Below, one piece after another: positions 43,786 to 52,562 of a DNA stretch of 64,000 nucleotides. This DNA comes from Desulfomonile tiedjei DSM 6799. GTDB taxonomy: Bacteria > Desulfobacterota > Desulfomonilia > Desulfomonilales > Desulfomonilaceae. Where the stretch lies: contig NC_018025.1 of the NCBI RefSeq assembly GCF_000266945.1, forward strand, positions 1,426,001 through 1,490,000. The letters run 5' to 3'. Positions within the stretch are counted from its first letter, which is position 1. Each line of letters begins with the position of its first letter. A program made the position numbers and the translations under genes. The notes beneath the pieces are model-generated. The model was not told where the DNA came from. It was given only the letters and a program-made list of their open reading frames with translations, and searched no databases.

Positions 43786-43870
43786 TAAATTCATGAAATC
43801 GGGAGGTCCGGCAGGGACGCGGACCCCACCATGAGACAGTAGCGGCCGGCCTTCGTGCCGGCCAAATTCG
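43786..43870. repeat. Degenerate GC-rich arms related to family B
   Basis: GGTCCGGCAGGGACGCGGACC and GGCCGGCCTTCGTGCCGGCC are two perfect or near-perfect hairpins separated by AGTAGC. They match the arm modules of family B, but no ends are present. Confidence 0.4.
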
Positions 43871-43947
43871 ATCGACAAAGGTGAATTCCTGTAAGTCCCC
43901 CTTCGTTCTAGATCATAGTCTGGCTGTTCACAAATTGTAATCGCTAT

Positions 43948-45990
43948 TCATTTTTTTTCAGACCGGGCAGCCTTCAACCGCTCGATAACATCTTTGGAGC
44001 ACGGTTTGCCTGATTTCTCAGCTTCGTCGCAGAGTTCTTCGACTGCTTCGATTTGCCCGAGATCCAGCAGCAATTGGGCCATGTTCTCGCGCAATCCGGG
44101 AAGATCGGGCTGAACTGTGTAGGCTTTCATAAATTCTTCCAGACTGGTTCGGGAATCTCCCTTACGAGCGTATGCAATGCCGAGCAACCGGTGTGCCTCA
44201 GGGCTCGAAGTAAGGGTCAAAGCCTTTGTGAGGAAACTGATAGCAGTATCGGTGTCTTCCTTTCCTTCCAGGAGAATTGCAGCTCGGTGAATATAGGGAT
44301 TGGCGAAAAAACCATCCAATTCGGTAGCCTTATCAAATGCTGCAAGGGCCTGATCCGTCTCTCCGGCTCTGAATAGAGAAATCCCTAAATCGTTCCAGAG
44401 CACCGGGTCTGCTGGAGAAGCGTTCACCGATTCCCGCGAGAATTCCAAAGCTTCCTGGTACCTGCCTTCTTCCCTGAGCATCGCAGCCAACATGGTCCGG
44501 GCCCCCGGATGTTTGGGACTTACCTCAACGGTCCTCCTAAACATAAGACGGGCATTTTCTCGATCTCCCAGGGCATAGTAGGATCGAGCCATGTTCACGT
44601 ACGCCACATCGAGCGACGGTGCAAGGTCGGCGGCCCGGCCGAAGTACTCCAGTGCTCGCGTGTAATCGCCTCGTTTCATCAACTCAGAGCCGTAATTGCA
44701 GTACGCGGCAGCAGAGGTCTTCGTGATCTTCAGAGTGGCCTCCCAGAGGGCAGCAGGGTCACGCCACAGGAATCCCTGCTTGAAGGACAAAAGAGCAAGC
44801 ACGCACACCAGGGCGTAGAGCACTGCTGTAAGTCCCTCATTGAGCCACCTGCGATTCGCGAGGCGATTGAAAAGCTCCCGGGCACTCTGAGAGACCACGA
44901 TGGCAAGCCCCACCATAGGCAGATACATGAAATGATCCGCAACAAAAGAATGCCCCATGTGGCCGAACGCGACCAGTCCCGACACGGGAAGGAGATTGAT
45001 CAAAAAGAAGAACAGTCCGAAGAGAATGGTGGATTCAAATCTCCGTCGATAGTACACAACAGCCCCGGCGATCAAGACGAGCGCCACGAGCAAAGCGGAG
45101 AATTCCAGGACATGGTCGGCAACATTCCAACGGGGATAAACGAGCACCAGATCTACAGGGTAGAAAAATTTTGAAAGGTAAAACCAGATAGAGGCTGCAG
45201 CCAGCAACGGACGGTGTTCGAGATTCGGAACAACTCCGGGATAGGACACCTCAGTGGATATTACATAAATTCCCCACCCCACCGCACACGCGACCAGCAG
45301 TGCGAGAAGGTAATATCCTTTCCACGATCTTTGATTGGTGGTAACCATCCATGCGGCCATTACCACAGGAAGAGTCACTGCAGCCGGTTTTGAAAGGAGC
45401 CCCGCCAGAAAACAGACAATTACAGCCACCAGATATCGGTTCTTCTCGGAGGAGAGATATTTGATGAAACCGAGCAGCCCGCCGAGATAGAACATTGTGC
45501 AAAGCAGGTTCTTTCGTTCCGCAATCCATGCAACAGTACCCACCTGAATGGGATGCACGGCGAAAACAAGAGCACCAAAGAGCGCAGCTTTTCTTTTTGC
45601 TCCAAGCGTGATGAGGAGAAGAAAAACCAGGAGTGAATTCACCGCGTGGTACAGCACATTCATCAATTTGGATATCCAGGCCTGTGGTTGCGAGCTGTTT
45701 ACCACAAGTGTCTGGTCGATCATGAGACTCAGAAAGTGCAGAGGAGAATAATAAGCAACGTTGGTGTACTTCAAATCGAAGTCCGTAATAATACACCAGG
45801 CTCTGTCAAACGCGGGTTTCCAAACTGCCTTTATGTGCTTGGGATCGTCCCAATTGGTGAAATCCTGATTGACGATCGGTAAGTAGACCGCAACGGCAAT
45901 GATGACAATGAGAATCCCGGCTATAAGATATTCTTTGTCGATCCGGGATGGATCGGGAGCGACCGAACTGGGTTGATCCGACAGGTTCAT
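43948..45990 (-). CDS. Polytopic membrane protein with C-terminal TPR repeats
   Basis: The 680-residue protein has about ten to twelve N-terminal membrane helices (from IAGILIVIIAVAVYLPIV near residue 22 to about 400). At least six TPR motifs follow (for example YCNYGSELMKRGDYTRALEY and WNDLGISLFRAGETDQALAA). The first luminal loop contains NWDDPKHI, an aspartate-type motif as in ArnT/PMT-type glycosyltransferases that use lipid-linked sugars. The likely role is transfer of sugar or lipid in the envelope; TPRs would bind a protein partner. The substrate is unknown. It stands alone in its strand block. Confidence 0.75.
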   Translation of the reverse strand: MNLSDQPSSVAPDPSRIDKEYLIAGILIVIIAVAVYLPIVNQDFTNWDDPKHIKAVWKPAFDRAWCIITDFDLKYTNVAYYSPLHFLSLMIDQTLVVNSSQPQAWISKLMNVLYHAVNSLLVFLLLITLGAKRKAALFGALVFAVHPIQVGTVAWIAERKNLLCTMFYLGGLLGFIKYLSSEKNRYLVAVIVCFLAGLLSKPAAVTLPVVMAAWMVTTNQRSWKGYYLLALLVACAVGWGIYVISTEVSYPGVVPNLEHRPLLAAASIWFYLSKFFYPVDLVLVYPRWNVADHVLEFSALLVALVLIAGAVVYYRRRFESTILFGLFFFLINLLPVSGLVAFGHMGHSFVADHFMYLPMVGLAIVVSQSARELFNRLANRRWLNEGLTAVLYALVCVLALLSFKQGFLWRDPAALWEATLKITKTSAAAYCNYGSELMKRGDYTRALEYFGRAADLAPSLDVAYVNMARSYYALGDRENARLMFRRTVEVSPKHPGARTMLAAMLREEGRYQEALEFSRESVNASPADPVLWNDLGISLFRAGETDQALAAFDKATELDGFFANPYIHRAAILLEGKEDTDTAISFLTKALTLTSSPEAHRLLGIAYARKGDSRTSLEEFMKAYTVQPDLPGLRENMAQLLLDLGQIEAVEELCDEAEKSGKPCSKDVIERLKAARSEKK

Positions 45991-46129
45991 ACGAATGCGC
46001 TTTCAAAGCAGTAATATCCGGGGAACCTTTTTGTCAATGGATTATGCCCTTAGCCAGTTCCGAATTGAAAGCATCGGGCTTTATCGATTGTCATTACACG
46101 GTCTTGGTATTTCGGAGCGCAGTCCGCTG

Positions 46130-46215
46130 TAGGGGCAGGTCTCGTGCCTGCCCGTCTCGGTTGACCTGCACGGAGGCCGTTCGCTAACGGGCACCCACAA
46201 GGGATGCCCCTACCC
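46130..46215. repeat. GTAGGGGCA/TGCCCCTAC hairpin repeat
   Basis: GTAGGGGCAGG near 46131 and ATGCCCCTACC near 46203 are inverted repeats enclosing GCCTGCCCGTC and CACGGAGGCCG. It is the common genome-dispersed type, and related sequence occurs at 24290 and 60890. The 45991-46398 gap has no gene. Confidence 0.5.
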
Positions 46216-46398
46216 GATCCGCATTGTCCCTAATCCACCGGTCCCGGAAAACTTGATTTCTAACAGACTCTCAGACTGAACTCAGGACACAATCCACTTG
46301 TAAAAACGGTTCAGGAAACACTTCTTGGAGAAGGGGTTCTCCTCCTCTTAATCCCGATTAAGAACCGGAACGTTAATACTCCATTTCTCTCGGCCTGC

Positions 46399-47112
46399 CT
46401 ACTGAGCTTTGGGCTTGGATTCCGGAGCTTCCGGGGATTTCTGAGCATCTATAGGTTCAGTCGGTAAAACAGGATTCACTTTTTGTGCGTCCTTGGTTTC
46501 CTGGAGAATCGATTCTTTCACCACATCCGCTGGAGTAGCTTTTTTTTCTTCGTTTGGCTTTGTCGCTTTTGAGGGTCTGTCTTCTGCGCTGATGGAGCGG
46601 TTGAACAACTCGAATCCGCGTTCTCCGGTTTTCCTGTTCACGAAATCGAAAAAACAATCAGGGCCGGATTCTTTTATGTACAGAAACACGTCATTGTCTT
46701 TGACCCTCATCCTCATGGGGTCTTCCCACAGGAATTTTTGCGAATCGAAAAAGGATTTCTTGAGCGCTTGAATCTGTTCCTTTTCTGCAGGCTTGAGGTT
46801 GAAATGAATGAGAAAAAGCCTGTTCTTTTCCGTGAAATGGAATGCCAAATCGGAATAGTACGGATTCTCCGGGAGTGACCAGGTTATTTTTGTTCTGTCC
46901 TCCTGACCCAATTTTTCGCTGGAATGCGAACCGGAACCGGAAATTTTTTTGAGGAGGTCTTCCGAAGAAGATCCCATGTTCAACCCGACAATCTCTTTGG
47001 GCAGCGGCTCCACTTGAGCGAAACCGTGAGAGTTCACCACAATCGAGAGCACCACTGCGATGAATGCCAGGCAACAGATGCTCGTCAGGCTTTGAGAATG
47101 ATTCCGAGACAT
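46399..47112 (-). CDS. Exported protein of unknown function
   Basis: The 237-residue protein starts at the ATG 6 nt after GGAG. A signal peptide (LTSICCLAFIAVVLSIVVNS, cleaved near FAQ) is followed by a globular part containing LPKEIVGLNMGSSSEDLLKK and a beta-rich domain (AFHFTEKNRLFLIHFNLKPA). A Lys/Pro/Glu-rich tail ends the protein. No family recognised. It begins 57 bp after the VKOR-DsbA gene on the same strand and may be a substrate or partner of that pathway, although the protein has only one Cys in the mature part. Confidence 0.6.
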   Translation of the reverse strand: MSRNHSQSLTSICCLAFIAVVLSIVVNSHGFAQVEPLPKEIVGLNMGSSSEDLLKKISGSGSHSSEKLGQEDRTKITWSLPENPYYSDLAFHFTEKNRLFLIHFNLKPAEKEQIQALKKSFFDSQKFLWEDPMRMRVKDNDVFLYIKESGPDCFFDFVNRKTGERGFELFNRSISAEDRPSKATKPNEEKKATPADVVKESILQETKDAQKVNPVLPTEPIDAQKSPEAPESKPKAQ

Positions 47113-47168
47113 TTTCCACTCCAACGAATTTAGGCTAAAATCCCACTCGACATGTACACTTCATGGGA

Positions 47169-48521
47169 TCAGGGTCGTTTCAGTCGAAAATCCTTGTCGT
47201 CAGGATTTTCTGCTTTGGCCAATTCTTCCAGGGCTTCCACGAGATAAGGGCCCCGGAAATTCTCAGGAATTCGCTTTCCTTTGAAGAAAAGCTGTGGTGT
47301 GGAGTTGAGCTTGAGCTTTATGCCGAGCGCCACGTCCTCTTCAATCTTCTTTGCAGCCTGCGATTGAGGTTCCAGCAGTCTTTCGAATCGCGACGTATCG
47401 AATCCGAGTGTTTGTGCGAACTGGAGCCAGGGATTCTTGTTCAGCAACTTTTGACTCTCGAACAGCTTGTCTCCATAACTCCAGAAGCCTTTCGAGCCTG
47501 CCAAGAGAAACGCTGCATAGGCCGCGCGAGCCGCGGGGCAAGCCATAGGATGCAGATTGCCGAGAACGGAAGAATTGCACTCCGTGGACAAAGGAAAATT
47601 CTTGTATACGAGATTTATGACCCCCTGGTTCACGCTTACGATCTTTTTGAGATAACCTTCTGTACGGGCACAGATGGGGCACTGAAAATCGCTGAAAAAA
47701 ATGAGATTGTGCGGGGCGGAGGGGGACCCGTACACTGGGTCGTTCGGCGAAACAGGAATTTCATATGACGGCGAACTTTTGAGCACTGCCGCTATAACCG
47801 CCGGATCGTTTGCAAGCTCCTCGTACTTTACATGCATGTCTTCTACGACCAGCATTTTCTCGAGGGCAGTGGCTACAGCGAATGAGAGCAGCGCCAACGC
47901 TATCCCCAAAGTGACGAAGTAAAAGCGCTCACCAGGAGTGGAGATTTCTTTGAGCAAGAAATTGTCTTTGTTCTTGATCGCCACGACCAGTACTACGGCC
48001 AAAGATGAAAAGTTGACAGCGTGAACTACAATGCACCACGTGCAAATGTAATCGACAACAAACATCATGATGTAAATGTAGTACCAACTGAAACCGATAG
48101 CCGCAAAGAAATAGATAGCCAGGAACGTCCATGCAATCTTTCTCATGCGTTCGTTCCACAGTCCGTTTAGGACAATCCATAGAACAAAGACGAATCCCAT
48201 GAGCCCGAGTGCGGACGATGAAACGAAACCGAGTATGGTCGCGTAATCGTTCATCAAGATCGCATCGCAGTTGATGTTTCCCTGCGCTCGGCACAAAGCC
48301 GATTCAGGAACTCCTCCGGTATTGCTTACCAGGATGAGATGCCTGTACGTGAGAAAACCGGCTGCGAACGTGCCGATAAGAGCAAGAACCAACAAAATCA
48401 GGAATGGTCGGCGACCCGTAAAATACGGTCCGGCTGCGGGATTGTAATCGACAAGCATACTGGAGCGACGGCGAAACCATTCTGAAAGCCCGTTTCGCTG
48501 GGATGAGCTTATGTTTTCCAT
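47169..48521 (-). CDS. VKOR-DsbA fusion (disulfide-forming membrane oxidoreductase)
   Basis: The 450-residue protein combines a vitamin-K-epoxide-reductase domain of five helices (about 40-180) with a C-terminal thioredoxin-fold domain (about 265-440). The VKOR part has the loop cysteines C77 and C85 and the quinone-side CTWC at 160-163. The thioredoxin part has FFSDFQCPIC with CPIC at 281-284, as in DsbA. The domain order allows direct electron flow from substrate dithiols via CPIC to C77/C85 and to quinone, in the periplasm. It replaces the separate DsbA/DsbB pair. The likely exported-protein gene at 46399 follows. Confidence 0.92.
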   Translation of the reverse strand: MENISSSQRNGLSEWFRRRSSMLVDYNPAAGPYFTGRRPFLILLVLALIGTFAAGFLTYRHLILVSNTGGVPESALCRAQGNINCDAILMNDYATILGFVSSSALGLMGFVFVLWIVLNGLWNERMRKIAWTFLAIYFFAAIGFSWYYIYIMMFVVDYICTWCIVVHAVNFSSLAVVLVVAIKNKDNFLLKEISTPGERFYFVTLGIALALLSFAVATALEKMLVVEDMHVKYEELANDPAVIAAVLKSSPSYEIPVSPNDPVYGSPSAPHNLIFFSDFQCPICARTEGYLKKIVSVNQGVINLVYKNFPLSTECNSSVLGNLHPMACPAARAAYAAFLLAGSKGFWSYGDKLFESQKLLNKNPWLQFAQTLGFDTSRFERLLEPQSQAAKKIEEDVALGIKLKLNSTPQLFFKGKRIPENFRGPYLVEALEELAKAENPDDKDFRLKRP

Positions 48522-48649
48522 GTGATATCAACCTGGAATCTTTGTCTCGTCCGGCTACTGTAGTCAAAAACCCTTTCCCGGTCAAGAATAGCCTACGTAA
48601 GTGAGATCGGACGACTTTTCATCAGCAGTTTTATAAATGGAACCTGTCA

Positions 48650-48785
48650 TACCATTTGGCAGCTATGCACATAAGATAGCGAAGGCTGGGGTGTTCCGAG
48701 CTGAGTGATTAGACGGCTTTGCGTCGTCTAGAGCGAAGGATACCTCCAGCCTCCCGGATTGTGAAAAGAAAAGCAAATCAGTATT
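48650..48785 (+). repeat. Family A repeat, copy 5
   Basis: Ends TCATACCATTTGGCAGC and GCAAATCAGTATTA are inverted. Inside, GGCTGGGGTGTTCC pairs with GGATACCTCCAGCC, and GACGGCTTTGCGTCGTC forms the inner hairpin. It fills the gap between the VKOR gene and the small gene that follows. Confidence 0.8.
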
Positions 48786-48825
48786 AATATTACATGAGAT
48801 GGACGAGAAGGAGGCTCAAGCCAGG

Positions 48826-48990
48826 ATGAATGACAAACGAAACGAGAAGAAGCATGTCTGGGTGACGGATAAGGCAGGAAACGAGTATCTCTGCCCTATT
48901 GACGCTCTAAAAGATCCCAAGGATGCGACTCAGGATGAACTTGACAATTGTATTGATGTGGAGTCGCTCAAGCAGTACATAGACGTCTAG
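48826..48990 (+). CDS. Small acidic protein of unknown function
   Basis: From the ATG at 48826 the 54-residue protein contains KHVWVTDKAGNEYLCPIDAL and KDPKDATQDELDNCIDV. Two cysteines and a conserved-looking GNEYLCPIDALKDP segment suggest a real small protein. GAGAAGGAGG lies 11-18 nt upstream; an in-frame ATG at 48799 would add nine residues. It is convergent with the permease gene at 49016 and has a family A repeat directly upstream. Confidence 0.6.
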   Translation: MNDKRNEKKHVWVTDKAGNEYLCPIDALKDPKDATQDELDNCIDVESLKQYIDV

Positions 48991-49015
48991 GGGGGCGGGT
49001 GTGCCCGGAAGACGG

Positions 49016-50248
49016 CTATTCGTAGCGCAATGCGTCTATAGGATGGAGTCGGGAAGCCTTGTAAGCCGGGTAAAAGCCGAAGAATACGCCGACTGCTCCG
49101 GAGAAGACCAGGGCCACAGTTATCGCCGGAGCGCTAATGAGCGCAGGCCAGCCCGTGGTTTTGGCGAAAACGAATGCCCCGCCTACGCCAAGCATTATTC
49201 CAATGAAGCCGCCTGCCATAGAGAGCACCACAGCTTCCACGAGAAACTGGGACAAAATGTCCCCGGATCTGGCTCCTACGGCCATGCGGATTCCTATTTC
49301 TCTCGTTCGTTCCGTGACGGAGACGAGCATTATGTTCATGATGCCGATTCCGCCTACGAGCAGAGAAATAGCCGCAATCGCTCCGAGAAGCGTTGTCATG
49401 ATGTTCAAGCTCTTCTTTGCTGTATCCAGTATTTCTGTCAGATTACGGACGGTAAAATCCTTTTCCTGATTGCGGCCGATCTTGTGACGGCGCGTGAGCA
49501 GCTCGTCAATTTGTTTTTCCGCGTCCGGAATGAATGCTATCTCTTTCGCTTGAACCAGGATTGCCGTTACTTCGTCCGGAAAAGGGGTGCCGAAAAGCCT
49601 GTACTGCGCTGTGCGCAGGGGAACGAATATGGCATCGTCCTGATCGTCCCCACGAGGAGACTGCCCCTTTTTCTCCAGCACTCCGACAACCGTGAAAGGA
49701 ACATTTTTGATGCGTACTACTTTTCCCAGAGGGTAAGTGTCGGTTCCCATGAGGTTTTCCACTACGGTTTTGCCCAGAACTGCAACCTTTGCGGCCCGGG
49801 CTTCCTCTTCTTGCGAGAACAAGCGGCCGTAGTCGATCTTCCACTCACGAACGGGAAAGTAATCTTTTGTGGTACCCGTAACGCGGGTTCGCCAGTTCCG
49901 ATTTCCGTACACGACTTGAGTCACTTCACCCCACACGGGAGCAGCATACCTGACTGCGGATAGCTCTTTTACTATAGCGTCAGCATCCGATGACTTGAGC
50001 GTATGAACAGACCCCGATCCGAGTCTGGCGCCTCCAGACACCGATGCCCCCGGAACAACAAGAATGAGATTGCTCCCGATGGATCGGATTTGTTCTCCGA
50101 TCATCTCACGGGCACCCGCGCCGACGGCAACCATGACGATAACTGCGGCAACTCCGATCACGATGCCTAGCATAGTGAGCAGAGACCGCATGAGGTTCAC
50201 GCGCAGTGCGCCCACAGCAATTTGTAGTCCGTCAAAAGGGCTTATCAT
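49016..50248 (-). CDS. MacB/FtsX-type ABC transporter permease
   Basis: The 410-residue protein has the MacB architecture: one N-terminal helix (SLLTMLGIVIGVAAVIVMVA near 22-42), a large periplasmic MacB_PCD domain, and three C-terminal helices in the FtsX domain (LLGAIAAISLLVGGIGIMNI, then VAVGARSGDILSQFLVEAVV). MacB family proteins act mechanically to export peptides, lipoproteins or siderophores. The ATP-binding partner is missing from this window. The start at 50248 is chosen to avoid overlap with the methyltransferase stop at 50268; Shine-Dalgarno is weak. Confidence 0.88.
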   Translation of the reverse strand: MISPFDGLQIAVGALRVNLMRSLLTMLGIVIGVAAVIVMVAVGAGAREMIGEQIRSIGSNLILVVPGASVSGGARLGSGSVHTLKSSDADAIVKELSAVRYAAPVWGEVTQVVYGNRNWRTRVTGTTKDYFPVREWKIDYGRLFSQEEEARAAKVAVLGKTVVENLMGTDTYPLGKVVRIKNVPFTVVGVLEKKGQSPRGDDQDDAIFVPLRTAQYRLFGTPFPDEVTAILVQAKEIAFIPDAEKQIDELLTRRHKIGRNQEKDFTVRNLTEILDTAKKSLNIMTTLLGAIAAISLLVGGIGIMNIMLVSVTERTREIGIRMAVGARSGDILSQFLVEAVVLSMAGGFIGIMLGVGGAFVFAKTTGWPALISAPAITVALVFSGAVGVFFGFYPAYKASRLHPIDALRYE

Positions 50249-50267
50249 GGGGAACTGATCGAACAGA

Positions 50268-50834
50268 TCAACGAGATTCCTTTCTGGCGAGCACTCGGGA
50301 GATGTTCCGATTCTCTCCCGCATCCGGCTCGTGAACCAGTATATCAAATCCTGAAAAATATTGAACAAGCTCGTCAGGCTGAATCAGGTAATCCTTGTTG
50401 AATCCGGGTCGTACGCTCACATGCCTGGTGTTGTACGTTGCATAGAATAATAGTCCGTTATCTTTGAGCGCCGCAACAATACTCGGCATGAGATCGCGGG
50501 AGAAGAAGTAGAACACAATGATGAGATCGTAATTTTGAAGAGGTAAGGAAAAGTAATCGAGATCGGCAACTATGGGTTGAATCGCAAGATTGCGTAAGAC
50601 TGCTTCTCTGTGAAGCTTCAAAAGCGCCTGATGACTGATGTCAACAGCGTGCACTGTGTAGCTGCATTCGGCCAGGAATATCGAATTTCCCCCCAACCCG
50701 CAGGCAAGATCCAGAGCCAACCCGGTTCTTAGAATCGATGCATGGGTGACAAGAAATTCGTCGGGAGCATTAATGTGATGCTCCCGTTCGTACCGACGGT
50801 TCCATTTTTCCTGATCGGATTTCAAAGCAAACAT
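50268..50834 (-). CDS. Class I SAM-dependent methyltransferase
   Basis: The 188-residue protein has a Rossmann SAM site (LALDLACGLGGNSIFLAECS, motif I), motif II HAVDISHQAL and motif IV DYFSLPLQNYDLIIVFYFF. It is closest to TehB-type or small-molecule methyltransferases. The substrate is unknown. The in-frame TTG at 50885 lies inside family B repeat sequence, so the ATG at 50834 is preferred. It lies 19 bp upstream of the permease gene, on the same strand, and they are likely cotranscribed. Confidence 0.8.
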   Translation of the reverse strand: MFALKSDQEKWNRRYEREHHINAPDEFLVTHASILRTGLALDLACGLGGNSIFLAECSYTVHAVDISHQALLKLHREAVLRNLAIQPIVADLDYFSLPLQNYDLIIVFYFFSRDLMPSIVAALKDNGLLFYATYNTRHVSVRPGFNKDYLIQPDELVQYFSGFDILVHEPDAGENRNISRVLARKESR

Positions 50835-50870
50835 CACCGTTTCGAGAGGCGTCTGACATCTATTCGCTTT

Positions 50871-51055
50871 TATAATCAGTGCCAAGAATTCTGTCGTTTA
50901 TCCCGCGTTTGAATGACAGGATATTGGTAGGGACCGGCGTTCCTGCCGGTCCATTCTATCGATATCATTGATCATATTGAAGATGTGCCGGCACGGAGGC
51001 CGGCACCTACCAACACACCCATCCTCAATCGGACATTAATTTTGGCAATGACTTA
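50871..51055 (+). repeat. Family B MITE-like repeat, copy 6 (185 bp)
   Basis: TA-bounded. Left end TAATCAGTGCCAAGAATTCT, right end AATTTTGGCAATGACT. Arms TATTGGTAGGGACCGGCG and GGCCGGCACCTACCAA flank ATCGATATCATTGATCATAT. A further degenerate GC-rich hairpin block lies at 51065-51130. The gap 51056-51300 holds nothing else that I can support. Confidence 0.88.
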
Positions 51056-51300
51056 ATGAACCAATCTTGGCCGGCACGGAGGCACGGCCACTACCGGCTG
51101 ATGGCAGGGTCCGGCGTCCGGCCGGACCTCTGGGGTCTATCAAATTTAGTGGCGAAATGGTACGAGATGCTCTTTCGCTCATTCGAGGTTAAACATGCTT
51201 GATGATATTAGCATCCATCGGTGAAGTGCCACCAACCTGAATATAGGTCAGTGGCCCCCTTATTCGACAAGATTGACGCTTCTTCCACGTGAAGCGGCAA

Positions 51301-51834
51301 TCAGGCTCCATCGAGCGACGGCTTTTCCTTTTCTATGTACCACGATTTCGGGTCTGTAAGAAACAGCTTCAGATCTTCCAGAGATGCGAAATGCGTGTGC
51401 TCTTCCGCAATCATCTTCTTTATGAACTCGATTTCAAGGGGGTCGGATGCTTTCTTGAGTTCATCCTCATAAAATAGAATCGAACCCTGCTCCATCTGAA
51501 TTCCGATTTCGACTACATCGAGATCCCCTTTGGCAGCTCGAGCTTCGGGTCCAAGCAATCGAATGCGGTCCTGCATAAGATTTCTAAGATTTTCGTTGGT
51601 TCCCTTCAATGCTTTCCAGTCTTCAGTCCAGGGATTGCCGGCTTGAAGAGATTCGCTGATTTGGCGTATGCGCTTGATATGTATTTCTTCTTCGATGACC
51701 AGAGTACTGAATAATTCTTTCCCCGGTGCCACGGAACACTTTTCCGCAGCTTCCCTGTAAAAATTCCGGCCCTGTTCTTCCTTTTCCAGAGCAGCAGCCA
51801 ACATTCGCTCAGGCCGTCCCGCCTCTCCTGCCAT
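51301..51834 (-). CDS. Ferritin-like / rubrerythrin-like diiron protein
   Basis: The 177-residue protein is a four-helix bundle with two E-x-x-H motifs: LVIEEEIHIKRI and MIAEEHTHFASL. Glu residues of the first and third helices (EKEEQGRNFY, IQMEQGSILFYED) complete a likely diiron site. No rubredoxin-type CxxC tail is present, so this is an erythrin-like ferritin-family member. It probably acts in peroxide detoxification or iron handling. The start is the ATG at 51834 in GGAGGATCCGC context. The ferritin gene lies 80 bp upstream; they form a probable operon. Confidence 0.82.
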   Translation of the reverse strand: MAGEAGRPERMLAAALEKEEQGRNFYREAAEKCSVAPGKELFSTLVIEEEIHIKRIRQISESLQAGNPWTEDWKALKGTNENLRNLMQDRIRLLGPEARAAKGDLDVVEIGIQMEQGSILFYEDELKKASDPLEIEFIKKMIAEEHTHFASLEDLKLFLTDPKSWYIEKEKPSLDGA

Positions 51835-51914
51835 GCGGATCCTCCTTTGGTCCTTTATTGCTCGACAATTGCCGAGGGGCATACAGAGATACAATCAATT
51901 GCTCAGAAAAACTG

Positions 51915-52433
51915 CTATTCAGCGCCTTGAGTCGTAGGCATAGTGAATACACGAGTGCCGAGCTCGCGATCTATCATAAACAATCCGCTACCCTGGCCGC
52001 CGGCAAGCTTGAGCTGATTCACCACAGCATCGGCAGATGCTTCCTCCTCGACCTGCTCGTTGACAAACCACTGGAGAAAAGCATTGGAAGCGTGATCCTT
52101 TTCCTGGATCGCCATGTCCACCAGACCGTTTATTAACGCGGTAACCTTCTGTTCGTGCTTGTAAGCTTCTTCAAAAGCCGCCTGAGGAGAGTCCCAGGTA
52201 GTTGGCGGTCCGTCGATTCCGGCCAGTTGTACCCGGCCTCCACGCTCGTTCACGAAAGTAAAGAACTTCATTGCGTGGACTACTTCTTCCTGGGCCTGAC
52301 ACTCCATCCAGTTGGAAAATCCGTTGAGATTAAGAGATTTGAAATACGCCGCCATGGACAGATAGAGATAGGAAGAATACAATTCCGCGTTGATCTGCTT
52401 ATTAAACGCCTCCTCGATTTTGCCGTTGATCAT
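51915..52433 (-). CDS. ftnA: Bacterial ferritin
   Basis: The 172-residue subunit has the ferroxidase residues of FtnA: Glu in KQINAELYSSYLYLSMAAYF, the EEVVHAMKFF segment with Glu and His, and Glu/Gln in NEQVEEEASADAVVNQL. It should build a 24-mer iron store in the cytoplasm. Length and composition are normal. Shine-Dalgarno GGAGGCAAACAC precedes the ATG. It precedes the rubrerythrin-like gene; iron storage and oxidative-stress defence probably go together. Confidence 0.93.
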   Translation of the reverse strand: MINGKIEEAFNKQINAELYSSYLYLSMAAYFKSLNLNGFSNWMECQAQEEVVHAMKFFTFVNERGGRVQLAGIDGPPTTWDSPQAAFEEAYKHEQKVTALINGLVDMAIQEKDHASNAFLQWFVNEQVEEEASADAVVNQLKLAGGQGSGLFMIDRELGTRVFTMPTTQGAE

Positions 52434-52562
52434 TGTGTTTGCCTCCTGACTGTATTTTATCGACTCGAGACCATAATTGCGAGCCGCGCACTTCTCTCAT
52501 GCGAGTAATTGTACAACTAAACATCAAGTGACATCTCGGCAAGTGCGTTCGGTAAACAATCT

